The notes below the pieces were generated by a model, which saw nothing but the letters and a program-made list of their open reading frames with translations, had not been told where the DNA came from and made no database searches. Of a stretch of 64,000 nucleotides of DNA, positions 17,405 through 25,685 are shown piece after piece. Source of the DNA: Bacteroidales bacterium SW299 (GTDB lineage: Bacteria > Bacteroidota > Bacteroidia > Bacteroidales > Bacteroidaceae); the NCBI GenBank assembly GCA_019550975.1, contig SDWH01000016.1, forward strand, positions 1 through 64,000. The letters are read 5' to 3'. Position numbers and translations under genes: made by a program. Each line of letters begins with the position of its first letter. Position 1 is the first letter of the stretch.

Positions 17405-17423
17405 GCCAATACGGGTTATTGGC
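17405..17423 (+). promoter_or_regulatory. Hairpin in rpsP 5' leader
   Basis: A perfect 7-bp stem GCCAATA / TATTGGC with a CGGGT loop at the very start of the predicted transcript, 39 bases before the rpsP ATG. It could stabilise the mRNA or bind a ribosomal protein; both are inference. Confidence 0.45.
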
Positions 17424-17462
17424 ACAATTCAAATCATTAACTAATTAAATTACAGTTTTAAA

Positions 17463-18026
17463 ATGGCAACTAAAATCAGATTGCAAAGAAGAGGACGCAA
17501 AGGTTATGCGTTTTACTCAATCGTCGCTGCAGATTCAAGAGCACCACGTGATGGTAGATTTATTGAAAAGATCGGTACTTACAATCCGAACACCAATCCT
17601 GCCACAGTAGATTTGAATTTCGACCGCGCATTGTACTGGGTTATGGTAGGTGCACAGCCTACTGATACTGTACGTAACATCCTTTCCCGCGAAGGTGTTT
17701 ACATGAAGAAGCACTTGATGGGTGGTGTTGCTAAAGGCGCATTCGATGAAGCTGAAGCTGAAAAACGTTTCAATGCTTGGAAAGAAAACAAGCAGTCTGG
17801 TCTGGAAGCTTTGAAGGCTAAACTTGACGAACAGAAGAAAGCTGCCGCTAAGGAACGCCTGGAAGCTGAAAAGAAGGTGAACGAAGAAATTGCAAAGAAA
17901 GTAGCTGAAAAGAAGGCTGCCGCTGCTGCTGCCAAGGCTGAAGCTGAAGCCGCTGCAAATGCAGAAGCTGCTGCATCTGAAGAAGCTCCTGCCGCAGAAG
18001 CAACAGAAGCTCCTGCTGAAGCATAA
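17463..18026 (+). CDS. rpsP: 30S ribosomal protein S16 with acidic-Ala tail
   Basis: A 187-residue protein. Residues 1-85 are the canonical S16 fold ([59 protein letters not shown]). The remaining ~100 residues form a Lys/Ala/Glu-rich helical extension ending in an Ala-Glu-Pro tail. S16 is normally 80-90 residues; a long tail of this type is usual in Bacteroidetes. S16 assembles the 5' domain of 16S rRNA. The gene has its own full promoter and terminator. The codon use of the gene is markedly richer in GCT/GAA/AAG than its neighbours, as expected for a highly expressed gene. Confidence 0.97.
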   Translation: MATKIRLQRRGRKGYAFYSIVAADSRAPRDGRFIEKIGTYNPNTNPATVDLNFDRALYWVMVGAQPTDTVRNILSREGVYMKKHLMGGVAKGAFDEAEAEKRFNAWKENKQSGLEALKAKLDEQKKAAAKERLEAEKKVNEEIAKKVAEKKAAAAAAKAEAEAAANAEAAASEEAPAAEATEAPAEA

Positions 18027-18052
18027 AGCTTTCTTGACTGATCAACCTGAAG

Positions 18053-18095
18053 GAAGAGGCTGTTTCATGAAACATGAAGCGGCCTCTTCTTTTTT
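18053..18095 (+). terminator. rpsP terminator, possibly bidirectional
   Basis: Stem GAAGAGGC (18053-18060) with GCCTCTTC (18082-18089), then TTTTTT. The loop contains a second palindrome (GTTTCATGAAAC). It lies between the convergent rpsP and porin genes. Confidence 0.85.
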
Positions 18096-18109
18096 CCGAC
18101 AAGCTGCTA

Positions 18110-19234
18110 TCAGAATATATATTGCAGACGGGCCTGCGCCAGAAAGAAATTTTTCTGATAGAAGGCGTTGCAATGCCTGCCTACCCACACATAGCTTCCG
18201 TTTACTTTTACACCAAAATAGTTGTTCAGATAAAAGTTCACGCCTACCGACAGATCCTTTTCCTCCCCGCCTGTTATGCCGGAACGCCAATCATTCATAT
18301 CCGTATAATTGAACCGAGCAACAAGCTCTATAGCACGCGGAGTAAGCGGACGGCCGGGTATCCCGTACATCGAATCATAAGCAAACCCCTTTCCTTTCAA
18401 CAGGAATCCTCCCTGAACATACCCTCCATGCGAACGGTAGGCCTGCCTGCCGCCTGTACGGTTCATCCGGTCAAAAAAGTATTCAGCCTGCAACATGAAA
18501 CGCGGAGCCGTACACAAAAGCTCTGCCAGACCTTTCACCTCAGTTCCCATATCATAAACCTCGGCTTCGAGCAAAGAGGCAGGAAACATCGATGTTATCC
18601 CGGCACTGCTTCTGCTGCCTGAAGGCGGTTCCGAAGCATGGGCTTCTTTCGAACGGAATGAAAACGCACCGCCCAGATGAATCAGCCAATGCCCCGCTTC
18701 CCGTTTCCGCCAAACGGCACGGGATGTAGACACAAAGGCATTTTTCTGCCCCTCCCCGATTTTATTGATGTCATTGTGGGTATAGATGCCGGTCGCCAAA
18801 TACCAGTTGTCATTATAAAAATGATAAGTGGCTCCCAGTTTCCGGCTGTCTGTGAAGGCCAGCACCGAGGCGGCAGACTGATGGAAGCGCATATCTGCTG
18901 TGCTGATGAGCATATCCATCGAAAACGGCTCATATCCGTTGCCGAGCGCAAGCACCCCGTGGGCAAAGTGATAATTCAGCAGCATATCTTTTATGGCAAG
19001 CTTGCCGCCTCCCAGTCCGATATCCGTTTTCATCTCAAAATCGCCGTAAACCGCTTTAAATCCAACCCGAAAGTCTTCCAGACGATAATATCCCTGCACG
19101 TCTTCCTTGCCGTATCCTGACACCGCAACGTCAAGCAATGCTCGCGAACGGAACTTCACTTCCAACTGATCCTGCGCATGCAGCACCGCACATGCACCCG
19201 ACAAAAAACAAATAAGCGCAAACAGTCTTCTCAT
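18110..19234 (-). CDS. Outer-membrane porin (O/P type)
   Basis: A 374-residue outer-membrane beta-barrel protein with a signal peptide (about 1-21, after LHAQ). Alternating aromatic/polar strands run to the C-terminus, which ends in LAQARLQYIF with the terminal Phe typical of barrel insertion. Features such as LEDFRVGFKAVYGDFEMKTDIGL and LGNGYEPFSMDMLISTADMRF match the phosphate-selective porin O/P family. Its start overlaps the EtfA stop by 4 bases, making it the last gene of the transporter-oxidoreductase-Etf operon. The context implies that it admits the operon's substrate rather than phosphate; that is inference. Confidence 0.88.
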   Translation of the reverse strand: MRRLFALICFLSGACAVLHAQDQLEVKFRSRALLDVAVSGYGKEDVQGYYRLEDFRVGFKAVYGDFEMKTDIGLGGGKLAIKDMLLNYHFAHGVLALGNGYEPFSMDMLISTADMRFHQSAASVLAFTDSRKLGATYHFYNDNWYLATGIYTHNDINKIGEGQKNAFVSTSRAVWRKREAGHWLIHLGGAFSFRSKEAHASEPPSGSRSSAGITSMFPASLLEAEVYDMGTEVKGLAELLCTAPRFMLQAEYFFDRMNRTGGRQAYRSHGGYVQGGFLLKGKGFAYDSMYGIPGRPLTPRAIELVARFNYTDMNDWRSGITGGEEKDLSVGVNFYLNNYFGVKVNGSYVWVGRHCNAFYQKNFFLAQARLQYIF

Positions 19235-20427
19235 AAGGATACGCTCGCCAATTCCGAAAGTGCCTCCTCTGCCGATACAGACCAGCCATAATCAGCGATA
19301 TTGAAGATAGGTGCCGTGCGGTCCGGATTTATGGCAACTATCTTTTTCGCCCCGGAAAGCCCTGCCGTATGTTGGATCTGTCCGCTTATCCCAATAGCTA
19401 TATACAGATCCGGAGAAATGGTATGCCCCGTCTGCCCCACCTGCAAATGCGCATCAATCAGCCCCATTTCTACAGCCGCACGCGAACCGGCCACAACAGC
19501 GCCGATCTGTTCGGCCCATTGCCGAATCCGGACAACGGTTTCCTTGTTTTTCACGCCGCGGCCAACTCCGATAACAATACGGCTATTCTCTAATGTATCG
19601 CCGCATACATTCGCCGCCATCTCGTCCATCAGACAAATCCGATGGTCCGGTTCAAAGTCTGAAAGGTCGTGACAGACAATCTCTCCCTTCCTCGATCTGT
19701 CCGGTTCTGCTGCTTTCATCACGCCCGGACGAACTGAAGCCATCTGCGGACGACAATTAGGGGTGACGATGGCAGCCATCAGGTTTCCTCCGAAAGCAGG
19801 GCGTATCTGATGCAGCAGTCCGCTTTCCGGATCAATCTCCAACTGCGTACAGTCTGCCGTCAGTCCGGTATGAAGCATCGAAGCGATACGTGCCGAAAGC
19901 CCCCTACCCCGTTCGGTAGCTCCGACAAGCAGTATATCCGGATTGCATCGGCCAGCCAACGAAACCACAGCCCGCGCATAGTTTTCTTCTATAAATGAAG
20001 CCAGCGAAGGATGTTCCAGCACATGTACACGATCGGCTCCATAAGCAATCAGCTCATCAGCCAGCACAGCCACACCGCTTCCGGGCAACACCGCTTCCAC
20101 ACTGCAACGCAGCGTTTCTGACAGTGACACCGCTTTCCCAAGCAGTTCTTTCGTCACAGAAGCAAGCATTCCGCTGTCCGTTTCGGCAAGCACCCAGATA
20201 CCTTCCGACTTTTTCGGAGAAAAAGAAGCAGGCTCCGGAACATCAACCTGCAAAGCCTCAGCCGGACATGCCTGCACACAAGTTCCGCACAAGCGGCATG
20301 TATAAGGGTCAATCTCCGGATATTCAACCAGACGGATGGCATTGAAAGCACATGAATCAGCACAAAGCCCGCAACCGGTACAACGGTCTTTCAGAACTCG
20401 AAGCGCAAACGAAGTTTTATTGTTCAT
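19231..20427 (-). CDS. etfA: Electron transfer flavoprotein alpha with ferredoxin domain
   Basis: A 398-residue EtfA. Residues ~10-65 form a two-cluster 4Fe-4S ferredoxin domain (CTGCGLCADSC and CRLCGTCVQACP), as in EtfA proteins of anaerobes. The EtfA domains follow, and the C-terminal FAD-binding region is well conserved (YIAIGISGQIQHTAGLSG, AINPDRTAPIFNIADYG). It pairs with EtfB to carry electrons from a flavin dehydrogenase; the extra clusters suggest exchange with ferredoxin or a membrane quinone route. I chose the ATG at 20427, because a longer frame to 20505 adds an untypical stretch. It sits 293 bases behind etfB, a gap holding a 21-nt repeat array. Confidence 0.93.
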   Translation of the reverse strand: MNNKTSFALRVLKDRCTGCGLCADSCAFNAIRLVEYPEIDPYTCRLCGTCVQACPAEALQVDVPEPASFSPKKSEGIWVLAETDSGMLASVTKELLGKAVSLSETLRCSVEAVLPGSGVAVLADELIAYGADRVHVLEHPSLASFIEENYARAVVSLAGRCNPDILLVGATERGRGLSARIASMLHTGLTADCTQLEIDPESGLLHQIRPAFGGNLMAAIVTPNCRPQMASVRPGVMKAAEPDRSRKGEIVCHDLSDFEPDHRICLMDEMAANVCGDTLENSRIVIGVGRGVKNKETVVRIRQWAEQIGAVVAGSRAAVEMGLIDAHLQVGQTGHTISPDLYIAIGISGQIQHTAGLSGAKKIVAINPDRTAPIFNIADYGWSVSAEEALSELASVSL

Positions 20428-20535
20428 AACATATTGTTTTAAATGAATGCCTGCAACGTACCATTCCTGCCGGTCCAAAAAGAAAAACCAGACTATTGCC
20501 GGCAAAGCATCCGGAATAAAGGCTTGAAAAGTTCA

Positions 20536-20597
20536 TCCTCAGCTTAGAGAAGTATATCTTTAGCTTAAAGACATGTATCTTCAGACTGGAGATACAG
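20536..20597. repeat. Three 21-nt degenerate palindromic repeats
   Basis: Three units in tandem: 20536-20556, 20557-20577 and 20578-20597. They begin TCCTCAGCTTAGAGA, TCTTTAGCTTAAAGA and TCTTCAGACTGGAGA, each followed by about 6 bases. Each 15-base core is an imperfect palindrome of the form TCTYYAGNYTRRAGA. They belong to the same family as the two units at 7419-7460. They lie in the 293-base gap between etfB and etfA, which is otherwise featureless to me. Confidence 0.75.
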
Positions 20598-20720
20598 ATT
20601 TTCATGAATCACCGCGCATTTCTGCCCGTATTCCGCACTTTCCTCCAAGCCTCAGCCCACATTTTCCGACTGGCCGCTTGCAGGCACCCGCATTTTCCAA
20701 TTAAAAAATTAAACGATTAT

Positions 20721-21488
20721 TCATATTTCACTTATGATAGCCAAACGAAGTTCTTCTGCGTTTGCAAGCCAGCGAAGCGACTTGCCCTGGCAAGGAACAA
20801 AAGTAGAAACAACCTTGGTAGGCGAAGCATGTAATCCGACTGCAGACGAATCCAGATTCAGATCAGTTTCATCCCAGCGAACAATCTCCTGCTTCCAGGC
20901 ATACCGCCATCCCGACAATGTGGGGCAAGCCAGCACTCCATTCTCACGGCTTACCATTACGGCGCATGGCAATTCCGTTTCCAGATGCTGGATTACCGTT
21001 CCCGCTCTTCTGCACGCGCGAAGATGATTTTCAGAGATTCCCTCCAATGCCACCAAAGAAGTGACCTGCGGGATATCCAACTGCCCGGCCACTTCCGGCC
21101 CCACCTGAGCCGTATCTCCGTCAATAGCCATACGGCCGAAGAACAACAGGTCAAAATCTCCTACTTTCCGGACTGCAGCGGCCAGCACGGTGCTGGTACA
21201 CCACGTATCACTCCCTGCAAAAGCAGGAGAAGAAAGCAGTATCGCGCGGTCTGCCCCGCGCTGAAGTGCCTCGCGCAGCACATCTTCAGCAGAAGCCGGC
21301 CCCATACTTACAGCCACGACTTCCGCTCCGGTATCACGTTTCAGGTCGAGCGCAGCCTGCAATGCGTACAAATCATCGGGATTGGTCTGAGTCAGCGCAG
21401 ACGAACGTTTCAACGTATGAGTTACGGCATCTATCTCGACCTTTGTAGACCGAGGCACCTGCTTCAAGAATACAATATAGCGTTTCAT
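20721..21488 (-). CDS. etfB: Electron transfer flavoprotein beta subunit
   Basis: A 255-residue EtfB with the family start MKRYIVFLKQVPRSTKVEID, the nucleotide-binding segment DLYALQAALDLKRDTGAEVVAVSMGP and the AIDGDTAQVGPEVAGQLDIPQVTSL signature. It forms the soluble FAD/AMP heterodimer with EtfA. I chose the ATG at 21488; the upstream 59 codons of open frame have no family similarity. It lies between the FAD dehydrogenase (67-base gap) and EtfA, and both partners are on the same strand. Confidence 0.94.
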   Translation of the reverse strand: MKRYIVFLKQVPRSTKVEIDAVTHTLKRSSALTQTNPDDLYALQAALDLKRDTGAEVVAVSMGPASAEDVLREALQRGADRAILLSSPAFAGSDTWCTSTVLAAAVRKVGDFDLLFFGRMAIDGDTAQVGPEVAGQLDIPQVTSLVALEGISENHLRACRRAGTVIQHLETELPCAVMVSRENGVLACPTLSGWRYAWKQEIVRWDETDLNLDSSAVGLHASPTKVVSTFVPCQGKSLRWLANAEELRLAIISEI

Positions 21489-21555
21489 AAATAAAGTTTC
21501 AATTATGTTTTTCCGTTTGGTCTTTTTACATGAAAATAGATGGCAAAGGTTCCGC

Positions 21556-22785
21556 TTATCCTCCTTTCTTATTGGAACGGGCATCAGCGCAACGCCGCTG
21601 GAAATCAGCAGAAAAAGGGTCAACAGCACCGAAACGGTCCGGAGCGAAGAGCGCAGGGTCCACAAACGGGCTATCTCCCAGAATCAGTTCTGCTGCCAGG
21701 CGTCCCATCCCTCCTCCTGCAGCCACGCCGCCTCCGCAACAGCCGGCCACGGCAAACAGCCCATCATAAGAAGCCACCGGACCGACGATGAACATTGCGT
21801 CAGGAACGTAGCACGAAGGTCCTGCTATATAATGTGCAATCGGCAAGTCATCGATATCATGCAGGTAAGGCTTCAGCAGCGGCGCACATTCATCCAGCAC
21901 AGTCCATTCCGCCTTCCGGTTAAAGTCGAAGTCTTCCAGCTTGTCGGTCAACGCAGACGGGTCGAATGCCTGACAGCAACTCTCACGCAGTCCGATAATC
22001 AGCGCACCGACATCCGAACGGGTGAAAGCACGCGCGTCAGGAATTACCGTAAACGGATGTCCTGCCGGAAAACGGTCGGGATCAATGGCGGTAATCCAGA
22101 AATGGCTGCGCACCGGAGTAAAAGGAAGGCCCACATGCAAAGGCTTCATCAGCAGATTCGCCCATGCCCCGGCTGCATTCACAACAACCGGAGCAAAAAC
22201 CGCTTCACCGTCTGCCAGCCTGACCCCGCAAACTTTTCCGTTTTCAGTCACGATTTCCTTCACCCTGCAATTCGGCCGCAACGTCACGCCCATCCTTGCA
22301 GCCGCCCGGGCGTAACCGGAACAGAGCAAGGCCGAATCGATAAACGCATCAGTAGGCATATATAAAGCTACATCCACCGCCTCGACATCCATCCACGGAA
22401 GAAGTTCTTTGGTCTGTTCACGCCCGATACGTTCGTTCGGAATGCCGAAACGTGTAGCAGCTTCTTCCAATGCTTCCAGTCCTTTCAGCGAAGCTTCCGA
22501 CGAAGCCACCGTGATGCTTCCGCACTGCTGAAGTCCGAGCGGCTCGCCCAACAGTTCCTCCATCTCGCTTATGCAGTCATAAGTTTCCTGCACCAGTTCC
22601 ATCAGGGCAGGTTTCGTGCGCGCCCTTGTCAGCAGGCAGGCCGCACGCGAGGAAGCCTGCGAAGCGATTTCATTCCCATCAAGCAGCAAGATGTTTCCGG
22701 CCTTGCGCTTAGCCAATTGGTAAGCCGTGGCACAGCCCAGCAGTCCCCCACCGACGATTATCACATCATAGTTTTTTTCCATCAT
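21556..22785 (-). CDS. FAD-dependent amine/amino-acid dehydrogenase-like protein
   Basis: A 409-residue flavoprotein of the DAO (glycine oxidase / sarcosine dehydrogenase-like) superfamily. The Rossmann FAD motif is at residues ~7-35 (YDVIIVGGGLLGCATAYQLAKR, LLLDGNEIASQASSRAA). Middle and late motifs such as VVNAAGAW and FAVAGCCGGGVAAGGGMGRLAAELI are also present. Enzymes of this fold oxidise D-amino acids, N-methylated or cyclic amino acids, or 2-hydroxyacids. Linkage to EtfAB argues that it is a dehydrogenase rather than an oxidase. The substrate cannot be told. It starts next to the transporter stop with no gap. Confidence 0.87.
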   Translation of the reverse strand: MMEKNYDVIIVGGGLLGCATAYQLAKRKAGNILLLDGNEIASQASSRAACLLTRARTKPALMELVQETYDCISEMEELLGEPLGLQQCGSITVASSEASLKGLEALEEAATRFGIPNERIGREQTKELLPWMDVEAVDVALYMPTDAFIDSALLCSGYARAAARMGVTLRPNCRVKEIVTENGKVCGVRLADGEAVFAPVVVNAAGAWANLLMKPLHVGLPFTPVRSHFWITAIDPDRFPAGHPFTVIPDARAFTRSDVGALIIGLRESCCQAFDPSALTDKLEDFDFNRKAEWTVLDECAPLLKPYLHDIDDLPIAHYIAGPSCYVPDAMFIVGPVASYDGLFAVAGCCGGGVAAGGGMGRLAAELILGDSPFVDPALFAPDRFGAVDPFSADFQRRCADARSNKKGG

Positions 22786-24102
22786 TCAAATTGTGTTATA
22801 ATTTGCATTCAGACAAGTATCATTTTCCAGTTCTTTCGGTCTGAAAGTCCTGTTGTATTTTTTGTAAATCAACACAGCAACCGCAATGAACAGCACCGTG
22901 CAGACAGCTCCCACCGCACAGGCTATGTGATTGAAAAGAGCGAACCACTCGATATCGATGTTGAAAAGCTCTTTGGTTGAAAGCAGCGCTACCGTACCCA
23001 TATAGCCTATGAAGTCAATCATGGCAATAAAGAATCCGACATTCCCCTTTATCCGGAAACAAGCGATGAAACGGTCGAAAAAGATGGTCTGGAAAGTCAG
23101 GTAGGCAATATAGAGCGAAAGGCTCTCCACAAACAGCCAGGTGGTAGGCTCCAAGTCAAGCGTTTCGTAATGATAAGACACATAAGTCATCGTAAGACAC
23201 CCCGCCACAACCAGCGTCATCATCCATAACAACGCATTGATATTGCTCCGGAAGAAGATGAACAGCGTAAAAATGCCCAAAATAATCAGCGTGACAATCG
23301 TATCAATACGGGCAAACATCCACGACGACTGGTTGCTCATGTCAAGAATATTCACCAAAAAGTCTTCTTTGATATCGCGCAGCATCAGCAGCATGAAGTT
23401 CCCCACGAATATCAGAGAAAGAATCGGAGCATATTTCCTGAACAGTGCCCGGCGTCCTTTTCCGTCAAGAGTGACACGTTCGTTACGCAAGGCGATGTCT
23501 TCGGCAGTAGGCTGTGGAAGACGTTTCAGCATATAGCCCATAAAAACCAGCAGAGGCAAGGCAAAGCCACCGATAAGGGCGGGCATCCAGAACTGGTCCA
23601 CATGCAGTTCATTCATGGCAAACAGGCCGAAACTTTTTGCCACTCCCGAGCTGAACACCATGCTTACTCCCAGCAGGCTTGCCAGAATGTCGGTCACCTT
23701 GCGCCCTTCGATAAAGCTGAATATCACTCCCCACATGCACCCCAACGAAAGTCCGTTGACAAACATGGCAGCCACATTATACGGAGCGCCCAGCAATCCA
23801 AAGCCCACAAGCGCCGCCTCGGCCAGCACAGCCGACCCGACAAAGAACCGGAAACGGTTTTCCTTCTTCAGTTCCGAAATAATCTTGATCCCGAAAAACT
23901 TGGCTATCACATAACCCAGAATCTGAATAGTAGTCACCGCCACCTTGTAGTCGCTTCCCAAAAAAGTCAGCCCTTCAAATGAAGCGGCAGTGTAAGGCTT
24001 GCGCAAAGCGTAAACCAACGAATAAGAGAGCAACGCTGCTCCTCCTGCCCAAAGAACCAGCAGGATATCCGACATTCTCCTGTTTGCTGTAATCTGTTTC
24101 AT
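22786..24102 (-). CDS. MFS-type transporter, DUF5690-like
   Basis: A 438-residue inner-membrane protein with about 12 hydrophobic segments and the general layout of a major facilitator (for example LLVLWAGGAALLSYSLVYALRKPYTAA for helix 1 and VAAMFVNGLSLGCMWGVIFSFIEGR near helix 4). It resembles the DUF5690 group of Bacteroidetes permeases. It is the first gene of the operon and probably imports the substrate of the adjacent flavoprotein. I chose the ATG at 24102 because an upstream ATG at 24141 would overlap the -7 promoter box TACTTTTG (24146-24139). Confidence 0.85.
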   Translation of the reverse strand: MKQITANRRMSDILLVLWAGGAALLSYSLVYALRKPYTAASFEGLTFLGSDYKVAVTTIQILGYVIAKFFGIKIISELKKENRFRFFVGSAVLAEAALVGFGLLGAPYNVAAMFVNGLSLGCMWGVIFSFIEGRKVTDILASLLGVSMVFSSGVAKSFGLFAMNELHVDQFWMPALIGGFALPLLVFMGYMLKRLPQPTAEDIALRNERVTLDGKGRRALFRKYAPILSLIFVGNFMLLMLRDIKEDFLVNILDMSNQSSWMFARIDTIVTLIILGIFTLFIFFRSNINALLWMMTLVVAGCLTMTYVSYHYETLDLEPTTWLFVESLSLYIAYLTFQTIFFDRFIACFRIKGNVGFFIAMIDFIGYMGTVALLSTKELFNIDIEWFALFNHIACAVGAVCTVLFIAVAVLIYKKYNRTFRPKELENDTCLNANYNTI

Positions 24103-24138
24103 TTTATTGATTATAAGTTGTTTTCGTTTTAACGGGAG

Positions 24139-24146
24139 CAAAAGTA
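24139..24146 (-). promoter_or_regulatory. -7 box of transporter/Etf operon
   Basis: TACTTTTG on the minus strand, exact consensus, 37 bases before the chosen start. It fixes the start of the transporter gene at 24102. Confidence 0.65.
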
Positions 24147-24174
24147 GAACGGCCGGACATCTGAAAGAATTAAT

Positions 24175-24230
24175 TTATAATGTATTATAACCCCGGATTG
24201 CGCCGATTTTATAATGTCATGTTTATAAAA
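24175..24230. promoter_or_regulatory. Two dyads in divergent control region
   Basis: Dyad 1: TTATAAT-GT-ATTATAA (24175-24190), perfect. Dyad 2: TTTTATAA (24207-24214), 8 bases, TTATAAAA (24223-24230), perfect. They lie between the two divergent -7 boxes (24139-24146 minus; 24284-24291 plus) and share TTATAATGT. They are candidate operators for a regulator of the Etf operon, perhaps the divergent gene. Confidence 0.5.
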
Positions 24231-24283
24231 GAATAATGTCACGGAAATGTAATATCTGAAATACCGCTGTAACAACTAAATCG

Positions 24284-24291
24284 TATCTTTG
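24284..24291 (+). promoter_or_regulatory. -7 box of possible regulator gene
   Basis: TATCTTTG, exact TAnnTTTG match, 13 bases before the first possible ATG of the divergent gene (24305). The very short leader favours the ATG at 24311 or a nearly leaderless mRNA. Confidence 0.6.
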
Positions 24292-24304
24292 CGGTGCAGA
24301 TATT

Positions 24305-25201
24305 ATGACTATGGACAGACTGTTATCTCTTTATGAACGCATGAAAAAGCTCCGTGAATCGGGTGTACGGATGAAAGACATATCCGAAGAAACAGACATC
24401 GCATCAAGCGTGCTTTCGTCGCTCTACTCTTCTGTGCTTCCAATGTATGTAAACCTGATATCCAACGGAGAAGACAAGGAAAAAGCGCTGGACAAATCGT
24501 TGCAGCAGGTGAACAATGTATCAAAGCGCAAACTCCTAGGATGTCTGGATACGCTTTATGAAAAGGTGCATGCCATCGAACCGAGGCTGATAAACGGCAA
24601 AAAGAACGAACGCCCCTTCCTTGACGACATTGAAAAGGAAGCCATCAACTACCTGCCGAACGCGGGCGTATATACCGGACTGTATCTGGCCTACAGTTCG
24701 TCTTCTTTTTCCGACGGGCTCAAAGTGGAACCGTACATGATCGCTTCCATTACCGACGGCGACACAATGCCGAAAGTGTATTCACAAAACATGTCGGGCG
24801 ACTATTATACGGGCATCGGTCTGTTCTCTCCGTTCCAGATCGGCTATTTGATGTTCAACGAACAGAAACGGCTGCAACTGGCCTTAAAAGTGGTATATCT
24901 GCAACTTCCCATCATCGAATACCCCAACTTTCTGAAAGGCATTTATCTGACGCACGACTACAACAGGAATCCCATCGCACGACGGGTCATCTTCATCCGC
25001 CAAAGTGACGAGATTCCACTGGAAGAATTTGCCAAAATGCGCACGGAAGTGATTCCAAAAGAGAAACTGACAGACGAACAGCAGATATATTACGAATATA
25101 CCTGTGAAACGGGGGACACCATCAAAAGCATGATGCTGGTTTCGCCGGAGAAAAGCCTCGAAGAACTGAAGCGTGAAAAACAAATGCTGAAACTGCTCTA
25201 A
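24305..25201 (+). CDS. Possible HTH regulator of unknown family
   Basis: A 298-residue soluble protein that I do not recognise as a named family. The N-terminal part contains a plausible helix-turn-helix (ERMKKLRESGVRMKDISEETDIASSVLSSLYSS, residues ~12-44). The remainder is an alpha/beta region with several conserved-looking aromatic patches (for example GVYTGLYLAYSSSSFSDGL and DYYTGIGLFSPFQIGYLMF), which might sense a ligand. No signal peptide or membrane segment is seen. The divergent position, strong promoter and two dyads in the shared control region make it a candidate regulator of the Etf operon. The GNAT gene follows 13 bases downstream. Confidence 0.75.
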   Translation: MTMDRLLSLYERMKKLRESGVRMKDISEETDIASSVLSSLYSSVLPMYVNLISNGEDKEKALDKSLQQVNNVSKRKLLGCLDTLYEKVHAIEPRLINGKKNERPFLDDIEKEAINYLPNAGVYTGLYLAYSSSSFSDGLKVEPYMIASITDGDTMPKVYSQNMSGDYYTGIGLFSPFQIGYLMFNEQKRLQLALKVVYLQLPIIEYPNFLKGIYLTHDYNRNPIARRVIFIRQSDEIPLEEFAKMRTEVIPKEKLTDEQQIYYEYTCETGDTIKSMMLVSPEKSLEELKREKQMLKLL

Positions 25202-25214
25202 CCCTAAGACACCT

Positions 25215-25682
25215 ATGAACGCTTGTATCAGAGAAAGCAAGGCGGATGACTGCAAGGCGGTGTACGCCCTTATATGCAGCATGGAAGAAAAACAGCTCCC
25301 GCCCACGGAGTTTGAAAAGATCTACAATGCCCAGCAGAAAGACGATTCCTGCCTCTGCCTGATTTACGAACAGGAAGGAAAAGCTGTCGGCTGCCTGAAC
25401 CTGCGCATGGAATACCAGCTCCATCATGCCGCAAAGATAGCGGAAATCATGGAACTGTCTGTAGACGCACATGCAAGATGCCAGGGAATCGGCCAGAAAC
25501 TGTATGCATATGCCTGCCGGAAAGCCAAAGAATCCGGCTGCATACAGATAGAGGTTTGCTGCAACCGGCTACGCACACGTGCGCATAAATTCTATGAAAC
25601 GCAGGGGATGCACAACTTCCACTACAAATTCTCTCTGGATTTCTTATCTCCGGATGACAGCGAAAACAGGCTGGGGAAATGA
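25215..25682 (+). CDS. GNAT-family N-acetyltransferase
   Basis: A 155-residue acetyltransferase. The acetyl-CoA loop reads AEIMELSVDAHARCQGIGQKLYAYA, followed by IEVCCNRLRTRAHKFYETQGM, both typical of GNAT enzymes that acetylate small amines or amino-acid derivatives. It is in tandem with the possible regulator (13-base gap) and convergent with the PUL sensor, whose stop lies 3 bases beyond its own. Because the divergent operon encodes an amine/amino-acid-type dehydrogenase, a related substrate is conceivable but unproven. Confidence 0.9.
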   Translation: MNACIRESKADDCKAVYALICSMEEKQLPPTEFEKIYNAQQKDDSCLCLIYEQEGKAVGCLNLRMEYQLHHAAKIAEIMELSVDAHARCQGIGQKLYAYACRKAKESGCIQIEVCCNRLRTRAHKFYETQGMHNFHYKFSLDFLSPDDSENRLGK

Positions 25683-25685
25683 CAA

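Noticed and set aside
20536-20597. CRISPR array
   Set aside because: Units are contiguous 21-mers without spacers and no cas gene is nearby.
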